A stretch of 64,000 nt of DNA, taken from assembly GCA_019426215.1 (NCBI GenBank), contig CM033402.1:7813246-7877245 (forward strand). The letters are read 5' to 3'. Made by a program: the position numbers and the translations under genes. How positions within the stretch are numbered: position 1 is the stretch's first letter; each line of letters begins with the position of its first letter. The DNA is from Buddleja alternifolia (Eukaryota; Streptophyta; Magnoliopsida; Lamiales; Scrophulariaceae). The notes below the pieces were generated by a model. That model saw only the letters and a program-made list of their open reading frames with translations. It ran no database searches and was not told where the DNA came from. This document shows, piece after piece, positions 36,468 to 49,437 of this stretch.

Positions 36468-39400
36468 CTATGGCCGTAATCTCCATCCACTCTCAGCAAG
36501 TGCTTTATGAACCTTACTCGCCGCCTCTGCAGTATCATTTAAAGGAGGATAACTCCAGCTTTCTGCCATCTGAAATCAAGAAAAAGGATAATAAAATCTC
36601 TAAGCAACCTGATATGCATAAGCCTCATTTATTAGGTAATTACCATGAGCCCCCTCACATTTTTTAAATTACGAAGACACCTCCTCCTATCAGATAACTC
36701 GAAAACAGGGAGTGAAATTGTAATCCGCTTTTATTGACAAGTAGTGAAATTGTAATCAGGGAAAGTTATGGTAATTTCCAAAAACTCGGGATGTTTTTCG
36801 CAATTAGGGTCCCCTGCAGGGGGTGTCCATGTAATTCACCCTATAAAATAGTCAATAGATTGAGTTGGGGGAGTTGGTGGCCTAGTAGGATTATTCTTAG
36901 GGGGCTATGGGATTATGGGGGTCACTAATATGCGAAATATTATGATTTAACATAGAGGTCTGGAATCACGGGACTACCAAAAAAAGAGAAAGTCTTGTCC
37001 GAACTAAGTTTGGCCGATCCAAACCATTCATATGTCAAGCAAATTGCATTTTTTGTGTACTCATAAAAGAGTGACCAATCAAAAAACAAGTGATATTGTA
37101 CTTCCCATTTGATTAGTTGGATTAGTACAAGAATTTTCTTCCTAAGAATCATGTAACGAATGTATTCCACAGAAGCACCAATTGTATAACTCAGCAACTT
37201 TAGAGTGTCTGCAAACTCTAATTTTAAGTGGCTATCAACTTATGGCTAAAAATAAGCTGGGAGAGTTTGCAATCCCGACTTATGCTTGTAACTCTCTAAA
37301 CCTAAATGATTAATAATCTATAATATCTAAGGTATCTTTGTAATTAAATAAAAGTCATTTTAGACATATTTATCACTTTTAATCACTACTTTTGCAAACA
37401 TTCTCCTGCAGTTTTTTTCCACTTTTCACTCAGGTTTGTAAACACTACTCACTTATGATTTTTTTTTTTTCAATTCTAATTATTTCCATCTTATAAGTAC
37501 TTTTCTATAAGCAGTTGTGTTTGCAAACAATCCTTTAAATGATTGAGTAACAAAAACAAAGTAGCAGTCACTTACATCCTCAAGACCTGTAAATGTTCGA
37601 ACGAGGCCCTTTTCCCTTAGCTTCTTATGGAACTCCACAAACTTCCATGTACACCGTTCAGCTCCAATAACATAAACAGGCTTCCTGCAATGACACAAGT
37701 TCGTCAGATATTCGGAGTGCATTTCTCCTAAATCATCAACAACAGCCATCAGACATTACCCGGTGCTGCAAGCTTCACTCAACATACTAACTGAATCAGC
37801 GGTTACTAAAAAGGCATCAGCCCACGCCAGATTTCCCATATGTGGATTAGGTTCTGATAATGACAACAGACTCATCGTTAGTCGAGTCTCAAAATTTAGT
37901 ATTTCAAAACAAAAGAAAAAAAAAAAGAAGATGTTCTCAAAATTAAGTCATGAATCATTCGTTGATAATCAAGTACCTTCACCGTCCCATATGTGTATTT
38001 TGGGGTGAGTTCCAAGTTCTTTAATAATAATGTTAGAAACCTGTCAAACGAAAGACCACCAAACGATAAATAGAATGATAGAGGAAACAAGGACAAAGAT
38101 TGGACGAAATTGTAGGCATCACTTGAACTCAATGGGATAAGACTGATACTAACCTTTTCCGGTGTCCTCCTTGAGAAAGATATCCTCACACTTCCACAGC
38201 TCGTAAGAACATTGTGCAGGAAGGCGGTTAATTGTTTTGCAAGGTCTGCGCCATATTTGCAGTACCCTATAAATAGACAGAACCACGAGAAAATGAACAA
38301 TGATCTTTTATCCGTTAACTTTTACTCTAGACACTAAGGCTCTGTATGGATGAGTATTTTAAAAATATTTTCATTTTTTGGATCACAAGAAAATGAAAAT
38401 GCATACTCCAAGGTAAATTCTACAGAAAATACTCAAATTTTAAATCCTACTACACATTCCCCTATACAACTACTCATCATTTCATCATTTCAATCACTTC
38501 ATTCTCTCTCTTTATTAATTACATAATTCAACTATTCAACACATTCTCTTTCTTACTTTATCATAATAAAATATTATTCTAATTTTTTCTCCTATCATCA
38601 TTACATATATAACTGATTCAATCAACTTTATATCACATCTACACAATTTTCAAACATTTCTCAAAAATACATCCAAACAAACAAACAAAATTAATATTTT
38701 CACACGAATTTCTATAATACACATTCTCCAATAAAAACTCAAAATTCATTTTCGAAAACACAACCAGACAGAGCCTAAAAGAAGCTCAATTAACTTAGTC
38801 CTACTTCGCGTATTTATTATGCCAATGGCTAAACAAAAAAGAACATCAGTATGCAATAGTCAATAGTTAAGCGAAGTATGGAAAGGAGAAAAAGAGAGAA
38901 GTAATCAAAATTATAATTGTTAAATTAATAATGGAAATATTTATTTTTAATTATTTTTTTTAACTAAAAACAAAAAGGTCCCAACACCAGGACTAAAGAA
39001 AGAAGATTACTTGTAGGCCCCCCAATGTTGACTACAAGCAATGGCTTTGGTAAAGGTGCAAACTCGTCATGCCAGGCACTAGCTGCACTTCGGAGAGTAG
39101 CAGAATCTACTTGATGAAGTGCTCCCACTGTGAGAACCTAACCAATGACGACAAGCACAGAGAGCAATATTCAGCAAGGAGCCCGTCACAAGAAATCTCA
39201 GTAGGAAAAATAGAGTAAATATATTCAATTATGGTAAGAATACATACTATATGCCCATTTGGAGGTTCATGAGGCGTTATCCATTTTCGAAGAAACCGAG
39301 GAACCTGCTCCTGTGCATGAGGGGTCAATGGGTAATAATCGTGCTGTGGGGTTATCACCATATCAAACCTGTCCAAATGAGACCTTGGATGTTGAATCTG

Positions 39401-42400
39401 AAAAGGAAAGACATCATCTGTCAATCATTTTTAACAAAAAGAAATGTAGATGTCAAGTTAAGGCCACATTTGAATGTCGCGTAGTCAAATAGTCCTCCGC
39501 TCAACAGAAAAACTTCTCGAGAGATTAAAAAATATATTCTGTAACAAATATGCATCACTGCTAAAAAAACTGCTATAACACTTCCACAAAGAGGAAATTG
39601 CCCACATACATGTGCATAAGTCAAGGCAAAGGAATGTATAGTTGCAGACTAGATGTTATCAATTAGCATATAGTTTGGAGAAGAAAGTTCTTTTAAGTAA
39701 ATAAATGTTAAATTTTCACATAGGTGTATAAATGTTATTCGCGTGTAGAAATTACATGAGTAACATATTCATGAATTTATATTCATGAAATTACAGGAAA
39801 TAATGAATATTGCACTCAGGAATGTCCATGAAGTCCTTGGACGCTACAACTATCATACGTTGGCCAAGGAAATCATTGTATCAAATTGCTTCAAAAAATA
39901 CTGTAGGCAAATATATAGGCCATTAAGCTCGGCGAATAGGCATGTGGCAACTAATTTGAACCACAATTATAACAGAAAAAACAAATAAGTTGATCATCCA
40001 ACTTTCAAGTTGAACTCGATGACAGACGAAACTGAGGTATTATACTGAAATTGCAAGTTGTGAAAAAAATATTGAAGATCAAGAAAATGACATTCCGTAT
40101 GATAAATGTCATTATTAAGTTCTACTTGATTCTGACATTAAACATAGAATTCAAAGTGAATACACAGAGACTAACTCAATTGTTTTAAAAGTGCATGGAA
40201 TAGAAAATATAAATTATTTGCGACTGCATCACTACTCCGAGAAGACTCTTACAGCATAAGCACAACAGCGAAAGAAGGTGCTTGTAGATCTCGGAGTAGT
40301 GAAATGTGCATTCCCAAAATTTTCTAGTGTACGCATTTCATTCTATTTCAGCACTATAAGAATCTCCTTTAGTGTTCCAAATAATGCACAAAGAGGTTAA
40401 ATATTTGTACATATAGCTTGCAGATATAAAGTAGACGTACAAACCTGGACAACAAAGACATTATCAGATGCTAATCTTTTTATGGAGCTTGCAATTGAAA
40501 TGGTATCTCTCCCAGATGCAACCACAAGTAGTGGACCATCCCTGATAAGAGGTCATAGGGTTATTACCCGTGCATTAGATTGAACAAGACAGGTACATAC
40601 GGGCAAAATATCGTTATAGATATGTCGACAATAAGAAATTAAACAATAGCTTATAACATCAATTGTTATTTCAGAAAAAAACTCAATTCTTTAATATATC
40701 AAGATGTTAAACTGTGATGGGTTGATGGAATCTAAGATACAGAAAATGCAAATCCTTTTCCCTCATCAACAACATTCTGTTACATTTGTAAATAACTTAA
40801 TTAACTACTGTCTTGAAGTCACGAAATAAAGAATACAACCATCACCTACAATCACTTTAACTGAAGTAGAAAAGATAAGAATGTAAATGAGATGCCCTTT
40901 ATGCTCTTAATTCCTATTTGCAATAACGTCTAAAGATGTAGCACTACTGATGAAAGAAAAAACAGGACTAGCAAGGCTTACTGTGAAACACAATCGAACT
41001 CTTCATTTATAGGATTTATATTGCCCCATCAAGAAAATATCAAGTGTTGGACCATCACCTTCTCAAAGAATGACGAAAAATATGCAAAATTAACATTGCC
41101 ATATGTTGTTTCTAACTGATTGTCCCAAGCAATATACTCAGATAACTTGGCATACAACAAAATTGACAGGAACTAGGGCTGCAACAAATGCAGATGTCTT
41201 AATCTTAAAATGAGTATCACATGTTTAATTCACCCTTCAGATAATTCTGAATTCCCTAATAATATACTTCTTTTAATAGGAGATTTAGCATGGCGAGCAA
41301 CTTGGTGGTGGATAATCTGAAAAAATGGGGAAAGGTATATCTAAACTGATTTTCTAGCATAACGGCAGCTACCCCCCTTCTGAGTTCCATACAATATCAT
41401 TTTCTAAATTACACCTCGGAATCTGGAAATTTTTCACAAAATTACAAATATATCATATATGCTCGTTTCATCTGTACAAACCGACAATAAATGAATGCAA
41501 AGCAATTAGCAAATACTATGATATTTCATGCTTAAACTTACGGATACACAATAGGGACTGATAGGCAAGGTCCAATCTATATGACATTGTCGTAACACCA
41601 TGTGTACTTAAAATTTTGCAGCAACAGTTCAAAAATAATTGAAGAGGGGAAGCACATATTGAACGTAAACAATATCCTTTGAGGCATCCAAAATCATCAA
41701 CTTTTTCTCTTTTGGTTTTGCTTTCATGGTCACATTATCCTATTTTTGGTTCCACATGTCTTCCCTCCGCCTCCCCTTCCCCACGCCCATACATCAGTAA
41801 GATAGTTGCAGTGCTTTGCTTGTGGCAGAGATAATTCCTAAAGTAAAACACTTGAAAACCATATTTACATTCCCGAAAAAAGGGCTCCTAAGGTATGTGG
41901 TCGATACGAACTTTAGTTGGTACACTTAACGATGCATGTGCAGCTGCACATATGTACTTTTGGGATTTTGATTGTGAAAAAGTATTGTCGTATTATCATT
42001 TAGACAGCAACCCTCACTATAAGATTGCATATATCCACAAATACTGCATCTGTGTACGTCTATGTTGAATAATACTTTGGACAATGTATTCAGAACAACA
42101 AGGAGTCTTCAGTACTTAAGTAACTTATATAACAGTCCTCCAAAGCAATAGCATCAAAACTCTAAACTTAAAATTTTCTACATGAACCTTCATGCTTCAT
42201 GAAATTGCAATTCTGGATACAAAATCGTTAGTGTACAATTTCAGTAAGACTCTAAGAAAATATCATGTAATTTTTTCTGCGTCCATAAAAGAGATAGGGG
42301 GAGAAACTTACTTCTCAGAAGTTTCTTTCGCCATTTTGACAATATTCTTCACGTCTGCTTCCAAAACTGATGACAAGCCTATACCATAGCCATTCTCGCT

Positions 42401-43860
42401 AGGGAAAGTCACTCGTTTCCTACCTCTTGTAATAAAAACTTGTGAATAACCATAAATCAAGCTAATAATATAATACAACTTCTTATGGATAGAAACTGGG
42501 AGCCAGTGTAGCCACTCATTGATTCCTCCTGTCGGTCTTGTTACCCGCTGCAGAATACAAAAGCATCAGCCACATGGAGACATTAAAATCATTAAATCCC
42601 CTCATTTATATGAGAATTTAAAAGAAGAACTTCAGGATGCTTAGACAGAGAGTATTTTTTCACGAGATGAAGGTCTTCGTTGCCACAGAAAGGCAAAACG
42701 GTTAGGTTTTCTTCTTTTCACTAACTATTTACTGGCTACCAGGCAAGAGGGAGATTACACTTCCTTCATTTTGTCTACACTCCCTCCTTCCTGTGATTTC
42801 TTCACTTCCGAAATTACAAGATCTCGGTACAGCATCCAGATCTCTATTGACCCATTGTTACCAGATAAATGAAGAGAACATTAGGGAAAATCTTCTCCTT
42901 TTCTACTAAAGCAGAAAAACATGTCTCAAATGTCTAGTTATCAAATCAAATCTTAGAAATCAAACATTATTTTCTTTCGTTATTCTCACATTCAACTCTT
43001 CAAAAAGAATTATCAACAAATCTTTTGTAAGAAGACACAAAATCGTTTCTCACATCGTTTTCTTTTCAACATATTGCTCTTTTTTCTTTAATAAGCTGCA
43101 GTATCCAAAGAAGTGCCTGAACTAAGCTCAATTTCCATCCCGTAACAAAAAAACTTCAAAAATCTCATATAATTCAAACTTACAGTTCGGCAAATAAGAA
43201 TTAATCTCACCCAAATTCATCTTCCCTGACAAATATTTTCCATTAGAACTTCCAACACAAAATTCCCAAACAAAATTGGTACTAGAACACATCAAATAAA
43301 GCAGAAACCAGGTATTCGATAAGCACAACAAACATATTCCACTCGTTCGGTCCGCCCCAAACCGCATGCCCCCAATATAACAACTTGTTTGACCAATCAC
43401 CACTCATAAAACCCCATAGTTAAAGCACCAAACATTCTCACCATCCAATAATCCATCAATTCCTTTCTGTCAACCCTCAAAATTGTACTCCACAAAACAC
43501 CTCCACTAAGAAACCAAAGCAGAAGCAAGCAAGCATACTTTAATCGGGAAAAGGTATTCCATAAACGGTTGATTGGTACAACAAATTGAAGATTATTTCC
43601 AACCTTCTAATACTTAATTACTAAAACCACAACAGAAAAAGCAAGAAAAATATGAAAAATATACTTACATATATAGTTTGCTTTTCGGACAAGCCGAGGG
43701 CGCGAACCAAGCCGAGGCTCTGATTCTCCGAAGCCGGAAAGCCGTTCCCGATTATAACGGCGCGGCGGATGACGCCGTAAACACCGCCTTCGAAGATATC
43801 AGGCACTCCGCCCATCGACGGCGGGCTCCCCGGCGGCTCCGGAAGCCTTATCGGCTTCAT
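36468..43860 (-). CDS. ELM1: Mitochondrial fission protein ELM1
   Basis: Ten minus-strand exons give 427 aa in phase: 43669-43860, 42312-42547, 40445-40541, 39248-39397, 39011-39137, 38154-38266, 37977-38040, 37760-37853, 37576-37684, 36468-36569. The protein is the Mito_fiss_Elm1 (DUF1022) family over its whole length. Recognisable blocks are RRAVIIGNGFPASENQSLGL, NEWLHWLPVSIHKKL, SGRDTISIASSIKRLAS, IQHPRSHLDRFDMVITPQHD, PRFLRKWITP, YGADLAKQLT, ITADSVS-type VTADSVSMLSEACSTGKPVYV, and the end ESWSYPPLNDTAEAASK. ELM1 is a plant-specific factor on the mitochondrial outer surface that recruits the dynamin DRP3A for fission. The length equals known ELM1 proteins. No residues look lost. Several introns carry transposons. 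Confidence 0.96.
37203..37534. mobile_element. MITE-like sequence in ELM1 intron 9
   Basis: The left end GAGTGTCTGCAAACTC and the right end GTGTTTGCAAACAATCC are imperfect inverses, with AAGTGGC/ACTTATAAG-like phrases inside. The spliced gene model does not use this stretch. Boundaries are approximate. Confidence 0.35.
38338..38775. mobile_element. Tourist-like element in ELM1 intron 5
   Basis: It begins GGCTCTGTATGGATG and ends CAACCAGACAGAGCC, flanked by TAA on the left and TAA on the right (38335-38337 and 38776-38778). It is about 440 bp long and has the same terminal family as 9314-9873 and 60190-60638. Confidence 0.75.
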
Positions 43861-45242
43861 TTTACCGTAAGATATGAGTAAAACACAATTTCTGTGGATG
43901 TCGAATCGAAACCCTAGGTGAAAATTTGGATCGGAATTACTCGATCAGTTGTGGACAAATTATATATACAATTTCTGTACGTATAGAAATTGAATTTAAG
44001 AAGTGGAGGAAATGAAATTGGTGTATAGATGGCGTGCTGGCAATTTTGGGCAAGAAGGTTTGAGTTGATTGATCACATCACACTTCAATTGCCACCACTT
44101 CTATTTCCTTGACCTTTTATTTTTTTGGGATAAAATTACTAAAGTCCCCTTTATTTGCATCCAAAAATCTCATTCCACTAACTTTTTATTTCGAAAATCC
44201 CAATTTAAAGTTAATAAATTTATAAAGTTAACTAAGCTTCGTATAAAAACTTATTTATTTAGAACTTTTATATTGATATCATACTATTTATGATTTTAAT
44301 CTTAAAATTTCAATTTTTTTTAAATTATAGAAAAATATTTAATGTTGAAAAATAAAATAAGTATTGTACGATTTATCAATTTAAAAAATTTATAATAAAA
44401 TAATTTCAATAGAAAACTCCATTGATCAATTCTTCACTTAAAAAAGGGTTAAATGCATAAAACACCCCTGTGTTATGCATTAAACCCCTTAAAAAATGAA
44501 AAGTAATTTAGTCCAAAAAGTTGTTAATTCAAGTTTTTGGGTTTTTGAATTAAAAAATATTTTGATAGGCCGGATAAAACAAAATTATTTTAGGGTTTTT
44601 TTGGTATTTCCCCTGGTTTTATGTGTAATTTGCACTTTGCACCCTATAATTAGCATTATTGCAGAATGCATCTTTGTATAGCAAATTTGCAGTTTGCACC
44701 CTCAAACAATCATTCACTTCATTTTTCCTCGGCCTTTTATTCTTTAGAAAAAAATATTAAAAATCTACTAAAATAATTTTTATATCTAAAAAAATTATGA
44801 AAATATTTTTCAATATAAAAAATTCATTCTACAAGCTTTTTATTAGAAAACCCACACTTTAAGATTAACAACTTTATAGACTAAATTTTCTTTCATTTTT
44901 TAAGTTAAGAATTGATAAATTGATTACTTATCAAAATCTTTTTGTATTAGATTTCTCAAATTGATAAATTGTATAGTGCATTTTTTAAAATGTTAAGTGT
45001 TTCAATTTATTTATATAAGTTGTTATTGACTTTAACATGGTAAATATCTGAATATTATATTTTAAGAATATTCAAAAATCTAAAATTATAAAATTGAAAT
45101 CATAATTGATGTCCTTGATCAATATAAAGTTCTAAATAAGATAGTACTATACAAACAAAAGTACAATTGATTAATTCTTGATCGAGAAGGTTAAGAGCAA
45201 TTAAGTCCATAAATTTATTAACTCTAAATGTTGGATTTTTTA

Positions 45243-45496
45243 GGGTAATTTGCAGAATGCACTCTAGAAACACATTAGTGAGGCGGTCTCCACCGTGGAA
45301 ATTAGTTGTAGGCGGAAATAAGCTTCTTCTTTTGACGCATTTGCCCTGTCAAAAGTGGTATCTTTTGGCTGGATTTTGTGCTGGGAGGCAAAGAGCCTAA
45401 CTAAAGCTAATTTGAGGGTGGAGACTGCTATTTTGATATTATAAGGTGGAAGCTGCCTCACTAATGTGTTTATGGGGTGCAGTTTGCAAATTACCC
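45243..45496. mobile_element. 254-bp foldback element
   Basis: The left end GGGTAATTTGCAGAATGCAC and AACACATTAGTGAGGC is mirrored by GCCTCACTAATGTG and GTGCAGTTTGCAAATTACCC at the right. The inverted ends are about 50 bp. The flanks are T-rich and only partly alike, so the target duplication is uncertain. Confidence 0.75.
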
Positions 45497-45682
45497 ACTT
45501 TTTTGAATGAAAAGTTGGTGAAATAAGTATTTTGGATTGAAAAATCTTATTATGAGTTTTTGGATATAAAAGTTTAATTTAATGAGTTTTTAGTGAATTT
45601 TCCTATTTTCTATGGATAATTTGTACTTGTACCCTCTGAATAACATTTTTTGAAACGATGGACCTTACATAGCAGATTTATC

Positions 45683-46992
45683 GGCAATATTGTCAATTTA
45701 GTCCTGTAACTTATGGCCATTAGCAATTAAGTTCATTTGCTTTTGGATTGGCTAAAATCAAGACATCAAACTTTAACCAATTGACAATTTAAGGATAATT
45801 TCCACCGAAATTGATTAAATTGGCCGGAATTTATCACGTGCACTGCACGTGGCCCCTTTAAATTGTTTTTTTTTTTATGCCAAATTACGTGATGTGGACA
45901 AATTAATTTAAATGACATGGGACGTATGCCATGTGCCTTGCCTATTATATTTGGGTGTATCTTTTCTAATTTTCATTAAATTTTGAAATGTTGACACGGA
46001 AAAAAGTATCTGAATTTTTTTTTAACAAAAGGTTAAAAATATCTACATAAGAACATCAAAAATATTAAAAATTATATTTTTAATTAATTTAAGATTTTAA
46101 ATAAAATTATTTCTTATTAACGAGTAGGGGTAGTTTAATATTTAAATAAGACAATATAGATATTAAAGCACAAATTTCTAATATTTAAATTAACAAATTA
46201 AAAATTTACAAAAAACAAGAGGAAAAAAATATAGATTTTCATCGTCTTCCCCACCCCTAACACCCGACCCTCCCCCACCCCATCTAACTACCTACAACCC
46301 CGCCCTATCCTTGCCCTCCCCAAAGCGATCTTCCTCCACCCCGCTTTCTCCCAAGCTTCGTCTGTGCCTAAAAACTCTGTGTGTGTTTTAGATTTGTGTG
46401 CATATATTGCTCAATTGGGAAAATTGGGGTGGTGCTAGGGGGCCGGACGAGGAGAACGGAGACTTGGTGGTGCGATGAGGCTAGGCGGTTAGGAGGAGGG
46501 ATGCCACGTCCGGAGTGGGGGAGATGAACCATTGGATGGGGAAGATGATCCCATTCTTTTTTCTTTTCTAATTTGTTATCATAATTATGCATTTGTAAAA
46601 TATTATATGTTTTAGATGTTTAAAGTTAGGTTTAAATCATTTTTAATTTATGAAAAAAAATTAGACATATTAAAATATTCTATTTTTTGTCAATAAAGAT
46701 ATTTTTCTTTTCCACTTGTTCAATATAGATTTGTCAATTTGAAATTCTTTTTCCATGTAGGCAAGTTGATCTCCAAATAAGCATAATTGATCGGAAAATT
46801 AAAAACCCCCAATTTAAAGGGGTTACGTGCGGTGCACGTGATATATTCCGGCCAATTTAGTCAATTCCGGTGGAAATTGTCCTTAAATTGCCAATTTGGC
46901 AAAGATAATGTCCTGATTTTGCCAATCCAAATGCAAGTGGGCTAAAATTGCCAATGACAATAAGTTATAGGACTAAATTGGCAGTTTTGCCC
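45683..46992. mobile_element. 1.3-kb element with about 190-bp inverted repeats and GC-rich core
   Basis: Left GGCAATATTGTCAATTTAG, CCTGTAACTTAT, GATAATTTCCACCG and ACGTGCACTGCACGTGG are mirrored at the right by CACGTGATATATTCCGG, CCGGTGGAAATTG, ATAAGTTATAGGAC and CTAAATTGGCAGTTTTGCC. The AT-rich interior contains a much more GC-rich block (about 46240-46520). The sequence on either side belongs to one copy of the roughly 125-bp repeat unit, which the element splits. Confidence 0.75.
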
Positions 46993-47290
46993 ATCCTCAA
47001 CTGAGCATTAGGCCTTTAGCTTTCTCTTTCGTTGACCTTTTATTTCTAATGGGTAATTTGCATTTTGCACCCTTCAATTAGCATTAATTCGCACAATGCA
47101 CCATTACATAACAAATTTGTAGAATTTACATCCTCAAATGTGCATTAGCTTTCTCTTTCCTTGAGCTTTTAATTCTTATGGGCAATTTGCACTTTGCACC
47201 CTCCAATTAGCATTATTTGGTACAATGCACCATCACATATCAAATTTATCCGATTGCATCCTCAAATGAGGATTAGCTTGGCGCATTGCA
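46993..47290. repeat. Tandem copies of a roughly 125-bp unit
   Basis: Units with GGTAATTTGCATTTTGCACCC / GGCAATTTGCACTTTGCACCC, AATTAGCATTA, CAATGCACCAT.ACATA and CATCCTCAAATG..CATTAGC follow each other at about 47050 and 47175. The end of a further unit lies at 46993-47040. Related single copies lie near 44620, 45610 and, inverted, 49330-49437. Confidence 0.75.
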
Positions 47291-49437
47291 CCCTTAACTG
47301 AATTCAACTAAATTCAGGTATATTCCTCGTCGGAGAAAACATGTTGTCGAGCTCAAGAGCATAAGCTTGACTTCATCGCCCCAATTTCTTCCTGCTTTAT
47401 TCATGTGCTTTGAGTGTGCGTCTCAGCTTGATTCACACTAGCAAGTAATTTTATATTTTTGTGATCAGGTTTAATGTAATATGATTTGCTTTTCTTTCCA
47501 TGCGTATTTGAGGAAAATATTATGTGAATTCCTTTATAAATTGTCCATAAACTACCTCTTATTTTTTCTTAAGTTAGTTTGTAGGATACGATAGTGCTTT
47601 TCAATTTCTATTCACCTTTGCTAAGTTTCATAGTTCTTTCATTTATTTGATGTTTTCATAACTTATAGTCTCAATTAATGGCAAATATTATTGCTGCCGA
47701 AATGTTCTATCAGTTTGTAGTGATGTAGTTGATAAATTTACGTATATATCAAAGTTGCATATGCAATTCATTTTTATTTTCTTTGCTTTAAGTTTTAAAG
47801 ATCTCCAATATTTAGCAGTTAGCACTTAGCATATTGTATGTGAGATGTATTGCACTCTTTTAGTGATATTTATTATTTAGATTGATTTTAGTATTTTTCT
47901 TTCTAAATGATGAGAATTTGTTAGCATTTCCATGCATGTTGATGTCATTTAAATCTGACGTGGTTCGATTTTCATACCAAGAAATTGTATAAATGAAACA
48001 CGATTGATGTTATGAATACTAAACTAAAATATTTAGAATAATTTAAGAGCACTAAGAATATGAAGAAAAAAATAGTATGAAGTTGTTATTTTATTAATTG
48101 CTGGGGGAGAAGAATACACCACTTTTCTTATTTATTTTTGTAGAGAGTGAATCATAAAATACAAGATTAAAAATCCTAGTCTCTTATACTAGGTATGCCG
48201 TGCTCGACCCTTCTTTACTTGGTCAATGGGTCTCTCTTGGTAGTTGAGAGAAAATGGGGTTCATTCTTGATTTTAGGGATGTAGGTTGACCATATATTTG
48301 ATTCGCTCTTATCCTCTTGCCAACTCCACTCTGAGACCTTTCGTCCTCCTATCTTTGACCTTCCCATCTAGCACTCCCTTTAGGAAGCTCACGAGCTCAC
48401 CTCTGACCTTGGTTGTATACCTCACGTCTTGTATACGTTATAAGCATCCTTGTGGGCTCCCATCTCCATCTTTCTTTAGTTATTTTTATCATTAATCTGG
48501 CCCAATCTTACCATAAGTCTCCTGAGACCAATTAGACAAGTGTAATTTAAAAAAATATTAAAAATTTCTTAAATACTAGAGAATATTAAAAAATATGTTT
48601 TAAACTAATTTAAATTTTAGATAAATTTATTTTTTAATGACAAGAAAATTATGTTCTATTTGATAAAATATAATTTATTTATATATTAAATATTTTAATA
48701 CGTATATAAAAATATGAAATAATTTCTGAATTATACTTTAAATATTGATATAAAAAAAGTATTTTGCAAATATTATTTAAACATTTTTAATAAATTAAAC
48801 ATATTGCATAAATAAAAGGTGTGTGGGGGGGGGGGGTTGTGGGGGCAGCATCTCGAACTTCCGCTCCAACGTCTTGTTCTCCAAACGTTTCGCAGCCAGT
48901 CCACCACATCAAATCCCCCTCCCTTCGCCGCCCATCCCATTCCCTCGCCGGCTTCAGTCCTCTCCACACCATCTCCCTATGCCCCGTTATCAACACAAAC
49001 TCGCACACATAGACCAAAAACACACACACACGATTCAAGGGAATTTGATAGAAAGGGGTCACGATAGGCGGGAGGGGCCGACTGACAAAGTGGACGCGCG
49101 CTGTGTGGTCGTGGGTGGCCAGATTGTTTTTGTTTTTTTTGGGGGCGGGGGGTTATGTATTGAAGAAGAAAGGTTGGGTTGGGGGCTTTGATATTTTTAA
49201 TTAAATGTTTATATATATATATATTAATGTAGAAGCGCCAAAAAAATATTAGTATGTAATAGTAAAAAAAAATATATAAAAAATTGTAATATTTTGCAAT
49301 TTTCTATTTTTTTTGCGATTAAGTGTACAATACACAAAGTTACCGCTAATTTGAGGGTGCGATCTGTTCAATTTGCAATTCATGTGAACATTGTGCCAAA
49401 GAATGCTGATTTGAGGATGCATAAAGCAAGTTATCCA
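47176..49437. mobile_element. Possible 2.3-kb element bounded by the inverted unit
   Basis: The left unit (GGGCAATTTGCACTTTGCACC, CAATGCACC, CATCCTCAAATGAGG) faces an inverted unit at 49330-49437 (AATTTGAGGGTGCGATCTG, GATTTGAGGATGCATAAAGC). The interior has AT-rich DNA and a GC-rich block at about 48820-49150 next to a G homopolymer. Target duplication is weak, so this may instead be chance placement of repeat units. Confidence 0.4.

Noticed and set aside
48787..49191. Overlapping frames in all phases near 49 kb
   Set aside because: A GC-rich block lacks stops in every frame; none resembles a protein and there is no splice context.
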